The notes below the pieces were generated by a model, which saw only the letters and a program-made list of their open reading frames with translations, did no database searches and was not told the origin of the DNA. A stretch of DNA of 64,000 nucleotides, taken from assembly GCF_964275005.1 (NCBI RefSeq), contig NC_092705.1, forward strand, positions 5,126,641 through 5,190,640. The letters run 5' to 3'. This document shows positions 1-11,631 of the stretch, one piece after another. The position numbers and the translations under genes were made by a program. Positions within the stretch are counted from its first letter, which is position 1, and every line of letters begins with the position of its first letter. The DNA comes from Diadema setosum (Eukaryota; Echinodermata; Echinoidea; Diadematoida; Diadematidae).

Positions 1-1451
1 GACTTTGTCCAAGAATGGGATTCTCTGAGTGTCATTTTAGGTGCAGTACACTGTTCAGCATGTACCACAGGTTGTACAGCCTCAAAAGCGAAATCAAAAC
101 AATTGTGCTTATGGCGCTCATCAATGACAACATTATAGGTCTTACTGAAAAGAAAAATCACTTAAGGTGTGAGCAGGTAACTTTGTCATTACTAGAGTTG
201 ATAGCAAAGGAAAAACCCTATGAGAATACTTTTTATTTTGATATGATTGTTAATATTTCAACTGCTCACCCTCAGAATATGTCATGACTTTAACATCAAG
301 GTCATGAACATGATTTCTGAAAATCCTGTAAAATGAAGACTATAGTTTACATTTGCTATAAACCACAATATCAATACTGGTTCTGTGGTTGGAGTGCTAA
401 AAACACAAATTACACAAACAAATAGGGAATTCAATATTCTTTTCTATTTTGTGTTTGAAGAGACAGATGTGCTCTGAGACACCTTCATCAACTCATACTT
501 ACTTTGTACCCCACATCTACACAATTATCAACATACATTGCAATCTGGTAGTGTATGATCAAATGAGGTTATTAGAATTTATTCAAAATTGTAATTTGCA
601 GATCAGTGAGTAACTTAAGTGTTTCAAATCTAGATTTGAATGTGCAAATGATAATCTTTCCTGTATCGCTACACAAGCATGTATGTATGTACAAAGTAAC
701 ACAAATTTTGTCGTCTTTGGTTTCATAGACACGAAGCCAAGCAATTTGAAAAAAAAAAAAAACAGCATTGGTACATACATTCTTCTATCTCCTTGAAATC
801 TAAAACTTTCATTAAAATTTGATTGATTTTGCAGTTCAGCTAAAATTCACATGGCAAAACATGATGATTACAGAGCAAAATGAAGTACTCTTGTTGTTGT
901 TGTGTTTTGTGCTGCATTTCAAACAATTATAAAAGCTTTATAAAAACTCAGACAACTTGCAAGGTAAGCCTAGAGCTACTGAAAGTACCCACTTCAAACT
1001 GTATTTGCAAATTACACTGTACATGACATTTGATTCTAAAGTTGAAATTATCAAGACTACAAATTAGTTATTGTACATGTACATGTATGCTATATCAAGG
1101 TCACAAGCTAGAATTCGCTCATTTTTTTTTTCATTTGATGAAAAAATATTGACTAGAGTAATTACAAATGGGCTAGAAATAGAGTGTCAGTACACTATAT
1201 CTGTATGTGCAGACATCATGAGGACAGTGTTAATGCATGACGGAATCCAAACTAAGACATTTAATTGTAAATTGGTAATTACTTTTATTTGTTTTATTTT
1301 AGCTTTTGCTAGGTACCTGAACCAGGAAAGTACCCACTTAGAAGTCTATTTCCTTTGTTACATGTTGTAGCATGATTTGTGGAACTGAATATGACACTAT
1401 GGGGAAATTTAAAGTCATTCCCATGAATGCATTTGTGCACTAAAGACAAAT

Positions 1452-1851
1452 GTCCCATACGTAAGTTGAGCCATGTCCCATACGTAAGGTGTACTTTCGT
1501 TAATTAAACCAACTTCATGAAAATATGCTTTATTCTTTTGCAGTGAAACTTTGCTGGAAGATACTTCAGTATTGTACCTTTCTTCACTTCCAAACAGAAC
1601 TTGATCAGTAAGGTACTTTCAGAGAATTTTCAGTTCAAACTTTATTTTGAAAAATCCAGTTTTTCTCTGGTCCCATACGTAAGTTGGCATATTTTTCTTA
1701 ATAAAACCATTAACCCAAGGTCAAATGACATCAAACTTAAACACAATATTCTTCTCAGGGATACCAGTCCTCCTGATGATAAACAATAAAATCCAAGTGC
1801 TCCTTCATTACTTTTCAGAGGTTTGAAATCTCTGAATGTCCCATACGTAAG
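1452..1851 (+). repeat. Four copies of GTCCCATACGTAAG
   Basis: The same 14-mer occurs at 1452-1465, 1475-1488, 1670-1683 and 1838-1851, always on the plus strand and followed by T or G. Spacing is irregular (23, 195, 168 bp) and the intervening sequence is not repeated. Confidence 0.85.
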
Positions 1852-2808
1852 GTGCGCGATATCTTGGACTTGCCCTAATCTACAAATTGTACACACTGGT
1901 GCCAACTGGGGAAGAAATCACTCCAGCATACATGTACATGTACTTGCTATTCACCAATTCAAAAGTACAGTTGGGGTTAAGGAATACACTGTATCCCTTA
2001 CTGTGGTGCAGTGATGTGGAGTGGTTGCAGTTTACCAGTATGGATCCGGCAGAGAACTGAACGTTGTGCAATGATCTCACCCCAGTTGGGCACCGCTATT
2101 AAGAATCCCCCTCCCCCTCAAACATTCCCAAGTCATTGTCTGTTCTGTTTAACTTGAGCCGGTACTCCACCCAACCTGATCCATTGAAAGGGAAGTCTTA
2201 CTTGGGATTTGGGGCCTGTGACACTGAAAAGAGGTGGGTCTCATTGTGAATATTCATGACTTCCTACAAAGATTTCCACGTGGCGGCTTCGTGCACTTAT
2301 AAAATCCAGACACTTGTAGAAAATATCCAACAAGCTTATCCAACATCAACACATACTATACACACACTACAAAAGAAAAAGACATGCATTACACAGCATG
2401 CTTCAATTGCTATCACATTAAGGAATAGAAGAGGAAGGCATCACTGTATAAATATCATCAATCACAGCCACAATAAAATAAGAATGGAATATTTGGCACA
2501 ACACTCGTGGTTTAATTGACAAAGTGTGACTTGTGTGCAGCAATGAAGCAGCATACAACTTCAACAATGACTTTAAATATGAAGATTACATAAAAATCCA
2601 TGTACAGTGTAACTGGTATAAAAATATTGCATCAGTACCATTACTCTAATAGTCTAATCCACCTTTCATTAATCAATCACGTGGATAAAAACTGCATTGC
2701 TTTTGTAAATCAGAGCAGAACTAGAGTACAAATCTGCACAATTTTGACAAGCTTCTATTACCCGCTTACATCTGTATCACAACATGACCAAGGCGTAGTC
2801 AGAAGGTT

Positions 2809-2837
2809 CCCCCCCCCCCCACACACACACACACACA
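2809..2837. repeat. Poly-C tract followed by (AC)n
   Basis: Twelve C bases run directly into about eight AC units. Confidence 0.95.
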
Positions 2838-3734
2838 TCAAAGGGGCATATATGCATTCACCCTGACAAATATCCATATTTTCCAGGGATTTTCTTCTTT
2901 TTTTTTTTCAGGCACTCATTAAAGAAAAAATAAATGGTGTGAATTACTTTTAGAGTTCGTGCATGTAAGTCTGCAATACTTTTTTTCGAAAATGCAGCAA
3001 TTTGGGAAAGCATTTGTGAAAGGGGTATTGCAATATGCATGAAATGTGGGCAAGAGTACCACATATTCCTCCCGCTAAAATGCAGCTACCACTTGCCTGG
3101 AGCCGAGCGATCAATGTCATTAATGCAGTGACAATTTTTACTTTCATGTAATCGTCCAAAAAAAAAAAAAAAAACATTTAAACCTGTCAACAACAAAGGC
3201 TCAAGGGACTACACAAAATATGGTCATTTTAGACAGGTGGTTGTTGTAGTCATGTTTGATGCAGTTCAAGCTGATGTGCAATGTTCCATATGATTACAAC
3301 AGGTTATACATCTTTTTAAAATAATTTTCATGCATGCAAAAGCAGCATCCAGTGAAGACCAGCTATCTTTTGTATTTTAAGGAAAACAGATATCATAATA
3401 CAAATACAATACTAATTTTATACATATCCACAGGACATAACAACCATACGAGTACATGCATGTATTTTTTAACATATTGTAACAAAAAGGGGGGATACAC
3501 TGGTAATAAATGGTTCAAAATAAATCCCTACACAACCAAGAAACATGTCTCATCTGATACACATTTCTGTAAATAACACTAGACTAGTAGATACAAATGT
3601 AATGTGTAGAAACAGTCCACTTTGTAATATTACCATACAAACATAGAACCAACACCAAACATGTAATGATACACAATATACAAGTGCCTGTATACCATTA
3701 AATACCAGGCCTGAGAGGTTCTGGTTGTGCATGA

Positions 3735-3801
3735 GGTGACTTTAGTGATACTATTTTCTGAGGGGCACAGACCAAAAGAAAATAGTGCTACTGAAGTCAC
3801 C
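3735..3801. repeat. Imperfect hairpin repeat
   Basis: Arms 3735-3760 and 3776-3801 pair (GGTGACTTTAGTGATACTAT against GGTGACTTCAGTAGCACTAT on the other strand) around a 15-nt loop. It is probably part of a longer dispersed repeat extending to about 4130, since the following DNA (TATTTCGCGAAGCATAG and similar) has a repeat-like look. Confidence 0.7.
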
Positions 3802-4481
3802 GAGGGCACAATGGCCTGGTATATTTGTTTTATATCCCTCCCGATTAATTCTAAGAGTACAACTATTGTATATAAACAGCAAAATAAAGTGGGTTGTGCA
3901 CTGATATGAAGTCATCTTTTTTTTTTCATGCACAAAATTACAATGTGAAAATGAATGCATCCACTGCGCAATGCCCTTTGAATATTTCGCGAAGCATAGA
4001 CGTCGCGCATTTGGTGGAAAACCATACTGTGCCATGAAGTCTCATGCACTATTAATATGCACTTGTGACAATAGTGGTGAATGTGCGCTTAGCATATCGC
4101 CATGGCAGCGCGATATTTTTTTTTTTACTCTAGTTGGACTAGCTAGGAATTTCATGGTGGAAATGTTTTGTCACTTTCAATGCCCTCAACAAGAAATAAT
4201 TTGTGTGGGATATAATATTAACAGGATTTATAACTAGGTAAAACGAAAACAAACACACACATACACAGTACGGCCAGAGACGCCATGCAAACTTGTGTAC
4301 AGCAACAGGGTTGTGTATAGTTAAACACTTGTTTTTGTAGATTTTTACCTGTACTGCACTGTAGGGGCCTACAGTTACAGTACATAAAACAAAGCCGAAG
4401 TCTACATTTCACAGTAAGCCTAGTTAGTAGTAGCAAACAGATGTCAGTCAAACTCAAACTTCGAACCCAGTCACTGCTTAC

Positions 4482-4782
4482 CAATGATTATACACAAGAC
4501 TCCCCCGAAGGCAATGAATATTCTGCAGCGTTTCCACATAGTCATGGCAGATGCCCAGTTCATTCTGAGCCGTCGTCTGTACCAAGAGAAAGTCCAGTGT
4601 CTACTACTCGAGCGATATGTAGGAGGGCTACCACGGGAGGAGGAGAGTGGGTGAGTTTCGGCTGCGGACAACGGCTCACTCTCGTCGAGTGCGCCTGACG
4701 ATCGTTTCAGCTGTGACTGCAACGGTCCGGTACCAGTACTGTTGTCCCGTTCATCGTATAATGAACTGCTGCCGCTGTGCAT
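4482..4782 (-). CDS. Putative first coding exon of a small membrane protein
   Basis: On the minus strand an open frame with ATG at 4782-4780 runs 100 codons to a strong donor ATTG|GTAAGC. The protein starts MHSGSSSLYDERDNSTGTGP, is Ser/Arg-rich, carries SSRHWTFSWYRRRL, and ends in a hydrophobic run CRIFIAFGGVLCIII cut by the intron. This looks like a cytosolic tail leading into a membrane helix. The W-x-F-S followed by a basic stretch and helix recalls TMEM134/TMEM230 (DUF872) proteins, but spacing differs and the resemblance is speculative. The frame stays open upstream to near 4960 without an ATG. No later exon was recognised between 1 and 4480, so the rest may lie left of the window. GC and CpG are above the local average, consistent with a promoter-proximal exon. 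Confidence 0.5.
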
Positions 4783-5330
4783 TCCTCTGGCCGGTGCCAA
4801 ACGGCGGATCCCGTCAATCCGTTGACCCTGGCCTGCAGTAGAGCAAACGTACGGGCTCGTGTACTGTGTACTCGGGTGAAGGGATGGCCGCACGATCGAA
4901 AGGGAGTTCAACAAACAATGGAGATAGACAGGGTTCTTTCTTTTGCCACTCTAAGCCGCATTGTTTGCTGGCGCTTTGTACAAAGTGTTACCTCACCGTA
5001 GCTCTGGTCAATCTTCGTAAGGACTAGTGATTTCTGATCAGTAGGGGCTTCGAAGTCGCCTTGATCCAGTCAACGTTGAACAGCTACGAGAACGGCACGG
5101 GGGATCATAACAGGAAACACCGTAGCTCTCTCTCGTGTCCTACATGCATACAAAAATACGCACTGCGTTTCCGTGCCGTTTCACTATACGAGAGTAGTCG
5201 TGAAACTCCATACCCAAATCTTTACTTTCTACGCTTTCGCTGTAAAGGTTGCTATGGTAAAAGTGGCGTTTCTTTGCCTTTAGCTTTCCGAAACATTAAC
5301 CCGAACGAGCGCTTGTGTATCTTCTTCAAA
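4783..5330 (-). promoter_or_regulatory. CpG-richer region upstream of the 4782 start
   Basis: This block has more CG dinucleotides than the DNA on either side and abuts the putative exon, so it may hold its 5' UTR and promoter. No TATA box or other decisive motif was seen. Confidence 0.3.
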
Positions 5331-5341
5331 CTATATGAGCT

Positions 5342-5440
5342 GGGGTCCGTTTCATGAAAGTTTTATGAGAGACTTTTTTCTCTTCAAAAGGAAATAATTT
5401 AGTTAAAAGGCCTATCCGTTTCACGAAATAGGTCCCTACT
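5342..5440. repeat. GTTTCATGAAA-type repeat fragment
   Basis: GGGGTCCGTTTCATGAAAG at 5342 and CCGTTTCACGAAATAGG near 5409 resemble the ends of the MITE at 52947 (GGGCCCCGTTTCATAAAA). They appear here as a diverged or partial copy. Confidence 0.35.
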
Positions 5441-5819
5441 TCATCACATAAAGTCAGACATAAGAGACTTCATGAAATATCTTTTGTTGGGTTTTTTTTT
5501 TCCTTTCACATTTTCTTCTCATCATAATGTTTTTAATAATCACACCTACGGGAGCTGAGACTGACGAAACAACGGGCGAAACGAGCAGGAAATTAGTATA
5601 GGGTCTATGGCAGCTAGATCCGTTGCTATGACACCTGTAATGCCGCTTCATCAGTGTTTTCCTGTCAAAGTTAAACAACCTCGGCAAAAATGAACGAAAC
5701 TGAACGGTACAGTAAAATGCAAGTTCATCATAATCGGACAATAGTTACAAAGTTGGAGCATATTTAAACACATTTTTCATGAGAGTGGTAATTTATCACG
5801 ATCTCTATTATAAGGAATT

Positions 5820-6330
5820 GTAGGTAGGTAGGTATTTATTTCCGTTAAAAACATATTTAGAAAAATACAGTTTAAAACGGCTGGAATGCCCATATTCAGT
5901 GGTGCCGCCATGGCATCACTGTCTTCCATGGTGTCCAGTTACATAGAATTAAACAAGCATTTACAATATACAAATAAATATAAAACATAGTCAATTAGAA
6001 TGATACATATAGAAATAAACTGAAAAGAGAACGAAAAAAAAATACTACAGAGTTAAAGGTTATACAACAAACATACATAGCATCACTTAAACAAGCAATA
6101 ACACAACAGAACAAAACAAACCCGGCTATCCTGTCACGACATTTAAAAAAAGCATTTAAATTCATAGCTGATCGAGCAGCTGACGGTAGGTTATTATACA
6201 TAAATGCCGCTCTAAATGATCTTTTAAGAAATTCAGTAAAGAGTTTGGGTAATAAGTACGTTTCCGAATCATGGTATCGTCACCTCATACGTCTCCCATC
6301 GGCCGACACAGAACTCCATCTTTTTACTAA
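5820..6330 (-). mobile_element. LINE 3' end (CR1/L2-type RT C-terminus, 3' UTR and tail)
   Basis: On the minus strand near 6250-6130 a frame reads LPKLFTEFLKRSFRAAFMYN, then NLPSAARSAMNLNAFFK. This is the usual end of CR1/L2-clade reverse-transcriptase ORFs (KRSF..GA..WN.LP......SLN.FK). It is followed by non-coding sequence and ends at 5820 in a short TACC repeat, the kind of microsatellite tail such LINEs carry. The frame decays soon after the motif, and only the last few hundred bases of the element are present, as expected for a 5'-truncated insertion. The 5' limit near 6330 is approximate. Confidence 0.65.
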
Positions 6331-6954
6331 CGTCCTTAGTGCTAAAAGTGATGGAATACTGCACGGTTGTTCTTCGCATCATATCATTCTGAACTTTTTT
6401 TTTAATGATTTCAAACGCGGTAACAAAGGATGGTAGGTCTGGTATTACAATCAACAAAATGATTTGTTAAAATTCCGTTTGAGTTTATATCATAAACCAG
6501 CTCTGGTGGGGATCATTTTATACCAACATGGCGATATGAGTCGTGACCATGTACTTAAAAAAAAAAAAAAAAAAAGTATATAAAAACTATTTCTTCTCTC
6601 TCGCGTCCCATTGCAATTGAATGTCAACACATTAATATTGTATTATTCATTATTTTTGTGTATATACTGTGTATAACCCACAAAGAAAGCTGGAAAATAA
6701 TCAAGTAAAGTCGCAACACAGATTTTACCCACCGCGGAGTAACGATATTTTAAACATAAGATTTTGTTAGCGATTGATCCGTTTGTGTGACATGGCGCAG
6801 GTAAAATAAACAAATGGCACAAATGAAAATTTCTACACCCGTATAATCATACATGCAAAGAAACCTCCAGGCCTGGCAAGCTGTAAAATATATTCAGTAA
6901 GATATCGGTGATAAAACCTTCGATATATTATATACGTCTTTGTTTGTCTGTTAA

Positions 6955-6990
6955 GTTTGTTTGTTTGTTTGTTTTTTGTTTGTTTGTTTT
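6955..6990. repeat. (GTTT)n microsatellite
   Basis: Consecutive TTTG units with one interruption. Confidence 0.9.
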
Positions 6991-7627
6991 TTATAGGACC
7001 TCGATGTAACAAGATGTTGGTGGTTATCATGCTGCTGCCTCGAATATGTTATTTTTATTTTTATTTTTGTCTGTTTAAATAGCCCGTGTACAATGGTGTA
7101 TGGCAAATATACCCATGGTACTTTGGCGGATTTTCCGTGAAAACTAATCAAAAGAATCTTAATAAGATATAGCAAATAACCGAGATCAACATTCTAAAGA
7201 CTGACTATAGTGCATTCGATTTGATTTCATCAGCATGCGATATCATTACATTATTTTTCTTAGATCATATACAAAGTGTAAAAAGTGCATTCAAGAATGC
7301 ACGTGAAATGCATAGATTTGCAGCAGCCCTGCAATGTTAACGTATATAAAGCTAATTCATGAAAAGGCAAGAATTTACATCATTATTTTGGGCCTTGCTT
7401 TTCATTTCTAACTTAAAATGTTCTTTGTATAGTTGTGCTCATCTTTTTGAATAAATTATGCAAACTTAGTGTATACCTTGAAATGAGACCGTTGCATATT
7501 ATTGAAATTTCCCATTCCTCTGACATACTATCATCAACAGTAATAGGCCCTATAGCTCAATAACAAAAAAAAACAAAAACAAAAAAAAACCGAGTGGAAT
7601 ATATTTTTATGGCACACAAAGTTCACA

Positions 7628-7653
7628 CATCATCATCATCATCATCATCATCA
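7628..7653. repeat. (CAT)n microsatellite
   Basis: About eight consecutive CAT units. Confidence 0.9.
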
Positions 7654-8035
7654 ATCTATATGATATTATTCCCGCAAAACAGTATGGATTGAATCTGATT
7701 GAAATTGACTAAAACTGAATTTTCAAGACCTAAAGTTATTCAGACTCTCTCAGACTGCATAATCTAATAGCTAATGATAAGTATACAAGAATGATAAACC
7801 AAGGAGGTAATGCGTCTGTGGTGTGATTCATATTCATATCCAATAGCATTTATGAAGTATTGAAGTGCAGCCACGAAGTGAATTAATCCATATATCTGGG
7901 ATGGTAAAACAAAGAAACGCATTCACGGGACGCGTATTATATTCACTGTATATATTCTATTTGTACCTGTGCACTGTCAGCTTAATTCAGTGATATAGCA
8001 ACTGCGGATTTCCGTAGTATGCCTAAAACACACAT

Positions 8036-8066
8036 AAACAAACAAACAAACAAACAAACAAACAAA
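8036..8066. repeat. (CAAA)n microsatellite
   Basis: About seven ACAA/CAAA units in register. Confidence 0.9.
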
Positions 8067-9068
8067 TTAACAAGCAAACAGAAAGTTGTGGTGGTGTAGC
8101 GAACTGGGAGAAGAAGAAAAAGACGAAGAAAGAGAGAGAGAGATGAATATGCCGTGTTGTTTTGGGGAAAAATAACATATCTTATCAATCGCTGAAATGA
8201 CTTGTGTCACGTTCAGATGCATTCACTTTTAATGTTTCGCGGGAAATTTGAAATTGCAGACGAGGTATACAGGAACAGACAATGAAATTAAATGAGGAGT
8301 CGATGTTGGGTGGGCGGGGCGAGGAATGGTTATAAACACAGGGCGGGGAAGAATGTTTTTTTTTTTTTTTCTATGTTCGTTGCTGTTTTGTGCTGTCTTT
8401 ACTTTAATCTTGATTATTTTGCCTAGGAGTATATATCAGGGGGGTGGATCGAAGCATCTGCCTCCCTGAATTTTATAGATTTGGTACTATATACGTTATT
8501 GGCTATTTTGTTGCTGTTGTCGTTGTTGTTATTTCAATCTAAAACTATGAGAAGAACTGAGAAACACATAGCTGCTGCATGATATGGTTATAGGAAAGAA
8601 ATAACAATTTGATACGACGTCACAAAACAGCACTTCTATCTTGTAATGCCGAATATCTAACTAATGTTTGACCAATATTTACTCTATAAACTGTAGTGCT
8701 GTACAAATCAGTTGAAGTCTTCGTTTTCCAATGTCCATGCAGTATAACAATTCATAAATGAAAAAAACAAAAACAAAACACGAAAAGAAACAAATGTAAA
8801 GGGCCTGCAGAAAATTATACAAGATTCACGACGGCTATGGCGTGTAATAGACGACTTGCAACATTACTTGCAAAAGTAGTGTTTGTTGTCACTGTAGACT
8901 CGTTTACAAGGCCTTATAGAATAGTCTCCTCGGGAAACTGGCATTATCCACGTTGAAAAATACACGTGAATCAAACCCACGTCATTCGTGCCACAGAAGA
9001 AAAGTACATGTATAGGCCTAAATTGCCTGATGAGTGCACTAAACGTGGAATTTGTTTGACAACACAAG

Positions 9069-9119
9069 ATGGCGTCCTACACATTGTTCCCTCGTCAAGC
9101 TGTGTGTTTGTGCAGGGAG
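9069..9119 (+). CDS. Possible short first coding exon (17 codons) with splice donor
   Basis: AAGATGG gives a good start context; the frame reads MASYTLFPRQAVCLCRE and meets GAG|GTGAGA, a strong donor, exactly after 17 codons. No partner exon was recognised downstream and no family comes to mind. The donor also lies in a perfect 13-bp inverted repeat (9113-9125 with 9140-9152), which could be the real reason for the motif. Weak call. Confidence 0.25.
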
Positions 9120-9152
9120 GTGAGAAAACTTTTCGTCTGTCTCACCTCCCTG
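9113..9152. repeat. Perfect 13-bp inverted repeat
   Basis: CAGGGAGGTGAGA at 9113-9125 pairs exactly with TCTCACCTCCCTG at 9140-9152 around a 14-nt loop. It overlaps the possible splice donor at 9120. Confidence 0.85.
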
Positions 9153-9689
9153 GTTTGTGTCAATTCAGAATGTGTGAATTGCTTGCGTTCTCTGACAGTT
9201 CTTTTCGTGTCCCGGGAAGACCGCATTATAAACTCTTTCTGGGCCAATGAGATAAATGTGTACAAATTTCACACACAAACCTATTGACAGGTAATTAACG
9301 TGGCACACAGAGGGCTAGCAAAGTATAATTATTGATCTGTTGACTAAATCACGAAATTGATCCTCACTAAACTGACAAGATGCTAAAATAAGAAAAGAGA
9401 AAGAGTTTACTTTTCTCTGTTTGATCAAGGACTTACTTTATGTTTAAATAATTAAGATAGCGCTTTGAATTATCTCGTTTTGCTATCATACTTTTCACTT
9501 TGTCCCTGAAGAACATCATTGCTAATTTTTAAGATACACGAGAATTTATTTACAAAGAATCAAACCTCGATCATTCTCTCTGTTTGATTGCATAGTGTGC
9601 TATTCAATGCAAAATTGAATAGGATGAGGAATTAGGCCCTACATTATGCACAAGATTTGAAACTAATAACGCCACCTATTCCAAAGAAG

Positions 9690-10800
9690 ATGAGTTATAC
9701 ATAGTGGAAATGGCCTGATCGCTATTTCTATAATCAAATAGTCCAGATGAGGTCCTGGAATTGGAGAGAGTACCCTTTCTTATGTGTGGTTTGAAGGTTT
9801 GCATGGTGAAGTAAATGAGGGCGAAAGGCTTGCGGTAACACCATGTGTATGTAGTCCTCATCTGGATCGTTGCTTGGCAGAAGAAGAGCCCAGAAAGAGG
9901 AGAATTGAGGAGGGAAGCGACATATGGGGGTTGTAAGGAGGGCAAAACGTGAAGAGTTGGAGACAGTAATGGGCTGGAAGTTGAAGTTGCACTAGTGGAG
10001 ACAGTAGAGAAAGGAACAGAAAGAGTGGTAAGGAAGAATAGAGTGAGAATCAAGTAAGATGTTTGGACATCGTTAGAAGGGGAAAGATGAAATAGAAGGA
10101 AAGAGGAAGAGGAAGGAGTTGAATGTTGGAAAATCATGAAGATAGGAGAGAGAAGTGAAGATTCATGAAACCAAGAGAAGAACGAAGTCAGCGAACAATG
10201 TGGACTATGGAATGCGGAATCAATGGAGAAAGGATGAATAATCCCGTGAAGGAAAGGTAAGTCGAAGAGAGATGAGACTATGTTGAGAAGAGGGGGGGGG
10301 GGAGAGAAAACAAAGAGAAGAAGAAGAAGAAGAAGAAGAAGAAAAAGAATGAAAGTCAAGAAAGTAAAGGAGAGGGGGCTGGGGTGGATTCTAGAAATAC
10401 ATGCCGCAGAGGAGAGAGAGAAAAAAAAAATGTTGCGAGGCAAATTAATGACAGTTAAATCCTGAAAAGGTTCCTGTCGGAGAAAGGCAAAGTGAGAGAT
10501 TAAATAAGGTTAATGTGTAGTCCTGAGGGGAGAAGGCAAAAGAAATAGCCTGTGAAGAAAACGGTAAATTAATATGGTGGTGCTGAAAAGAACTGTTGGG
10601 TTGTATGGAAGCAAGAGATTTAAAAAAAAAAAAAAGAGAGAGAAAAGAAAAGAAAAGAAAAGTATAATAGCGTAGAAACAGATAATAGTGTAGGAGAGAG
10701 AGAGGATGTAGAATTGAAATACTGAGTAGGTGGTGCTAGTGAAGGTAGAGCAAAATATCTAGTTGTAAGAATAACTAGGAGAACTGAGGATCTTCTGTTG
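9690..10800. repeat. Purine-rich, low-complexity block
   Basis: The plus strand is dominated by A and G for about 1.1 kb, including GAA repeats near 10318-10345, a G run near 10291-10300 and GAGAGA stretches. A 255-codon minus-strand open frame here is a by-product: it translates into Leu/Ser/Phe/Pro runs without domain character. Confidence 0.7.
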
Positions 10801-11265
10801 ATTCAATATCTGCGGTCAAGCTAGTGAAACATTTCATTTACTACTAGAAATCACTCGACCTCCGCTAATCATCTCATTTCCACCCATATTGTGATTTCAC
10901 ATTCATATCATCTACACTATTAGACTCTTTGACCATCAAAACTATACCCTCCCTGCCAACCAGCTGTCGCTGCCTCCGACATACTTTTTGGCTCTGATGA
11001 TCTCAAAATCCACTCCTTGGCTGAAGTAATGAGAACCTTTAAGGATTGTCCAATACCTCCTTCTCTGATCCTCTTCATGTGTTACCAGAATTGTGACCAT
11101 ATAATGTTCACATTACATTATATTCATTACATTTCTGAAAGTTGAACCTTCACCATGTTTTAGATATGAACATTGTTTGAATATGCTATACAGCACATAG
11201 GAGAACAATCAAGCCAAGAACTGTCCAACCAGACAGAGTGGGAAAATGGACTTTACTGATGATAG

Positions 11266-11600
<335 letters not shown>

Positions 11601-11631
<31 letters not shown>
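11601..11631. repeat. (AT)n tract
   Basis: Alternating A and T with one break, on the right flank of the MITE. Confidence 0.95.

Larger units (their letters stand above)
1..4481. other. AT-rich region without recognised exons
   Basis: Holds a fourfold 14-mer cluster (1452-1851), poly-C/(AC)n at 2809-2837, A/T tracts at 2900 and 3160, and a hairpin element at 3735-3801. If the minus-strand exon at 4482 is real this is probably its first intron or 3' portion. The open frames here are short and show no coding signs. Confidence 0.6.
4915..9068. other. Intergenic region with repeats
   Basis: Apart from the LINE fragment and a diverged MITE end it holds poly-A (6558), (GTTT)n at 6955-6990, (CAT)n at 7628-7653, (CAAA)n at 8036-8066 and poly-T at 8357. 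No gene was recognised. Confidence 0.6.

Noticed and set aside
15-287. 90-codon plus-strand frame at the left edge
   Set aside because: AT-rich with no recognisable motif or splice context; not supported as coding.
1452-1851. CRISPR-like spacing of the repeated 14-mer
   Set aside because: Spacing is irregular, the repeat is too short and the window is eukaryotic.
4441-4841. Plus-strand frames over 4441-4841
   Set aside because: They are antisense to the minus-strand exon, which has a better start, a donor and a membrane segment.
9676-10443. 255-codon minus-strand open frame
   Set aside because: It is a by-product of the purine-rich block: the product is Leu/Ser/Phe/Pro runs with no domain pattern.
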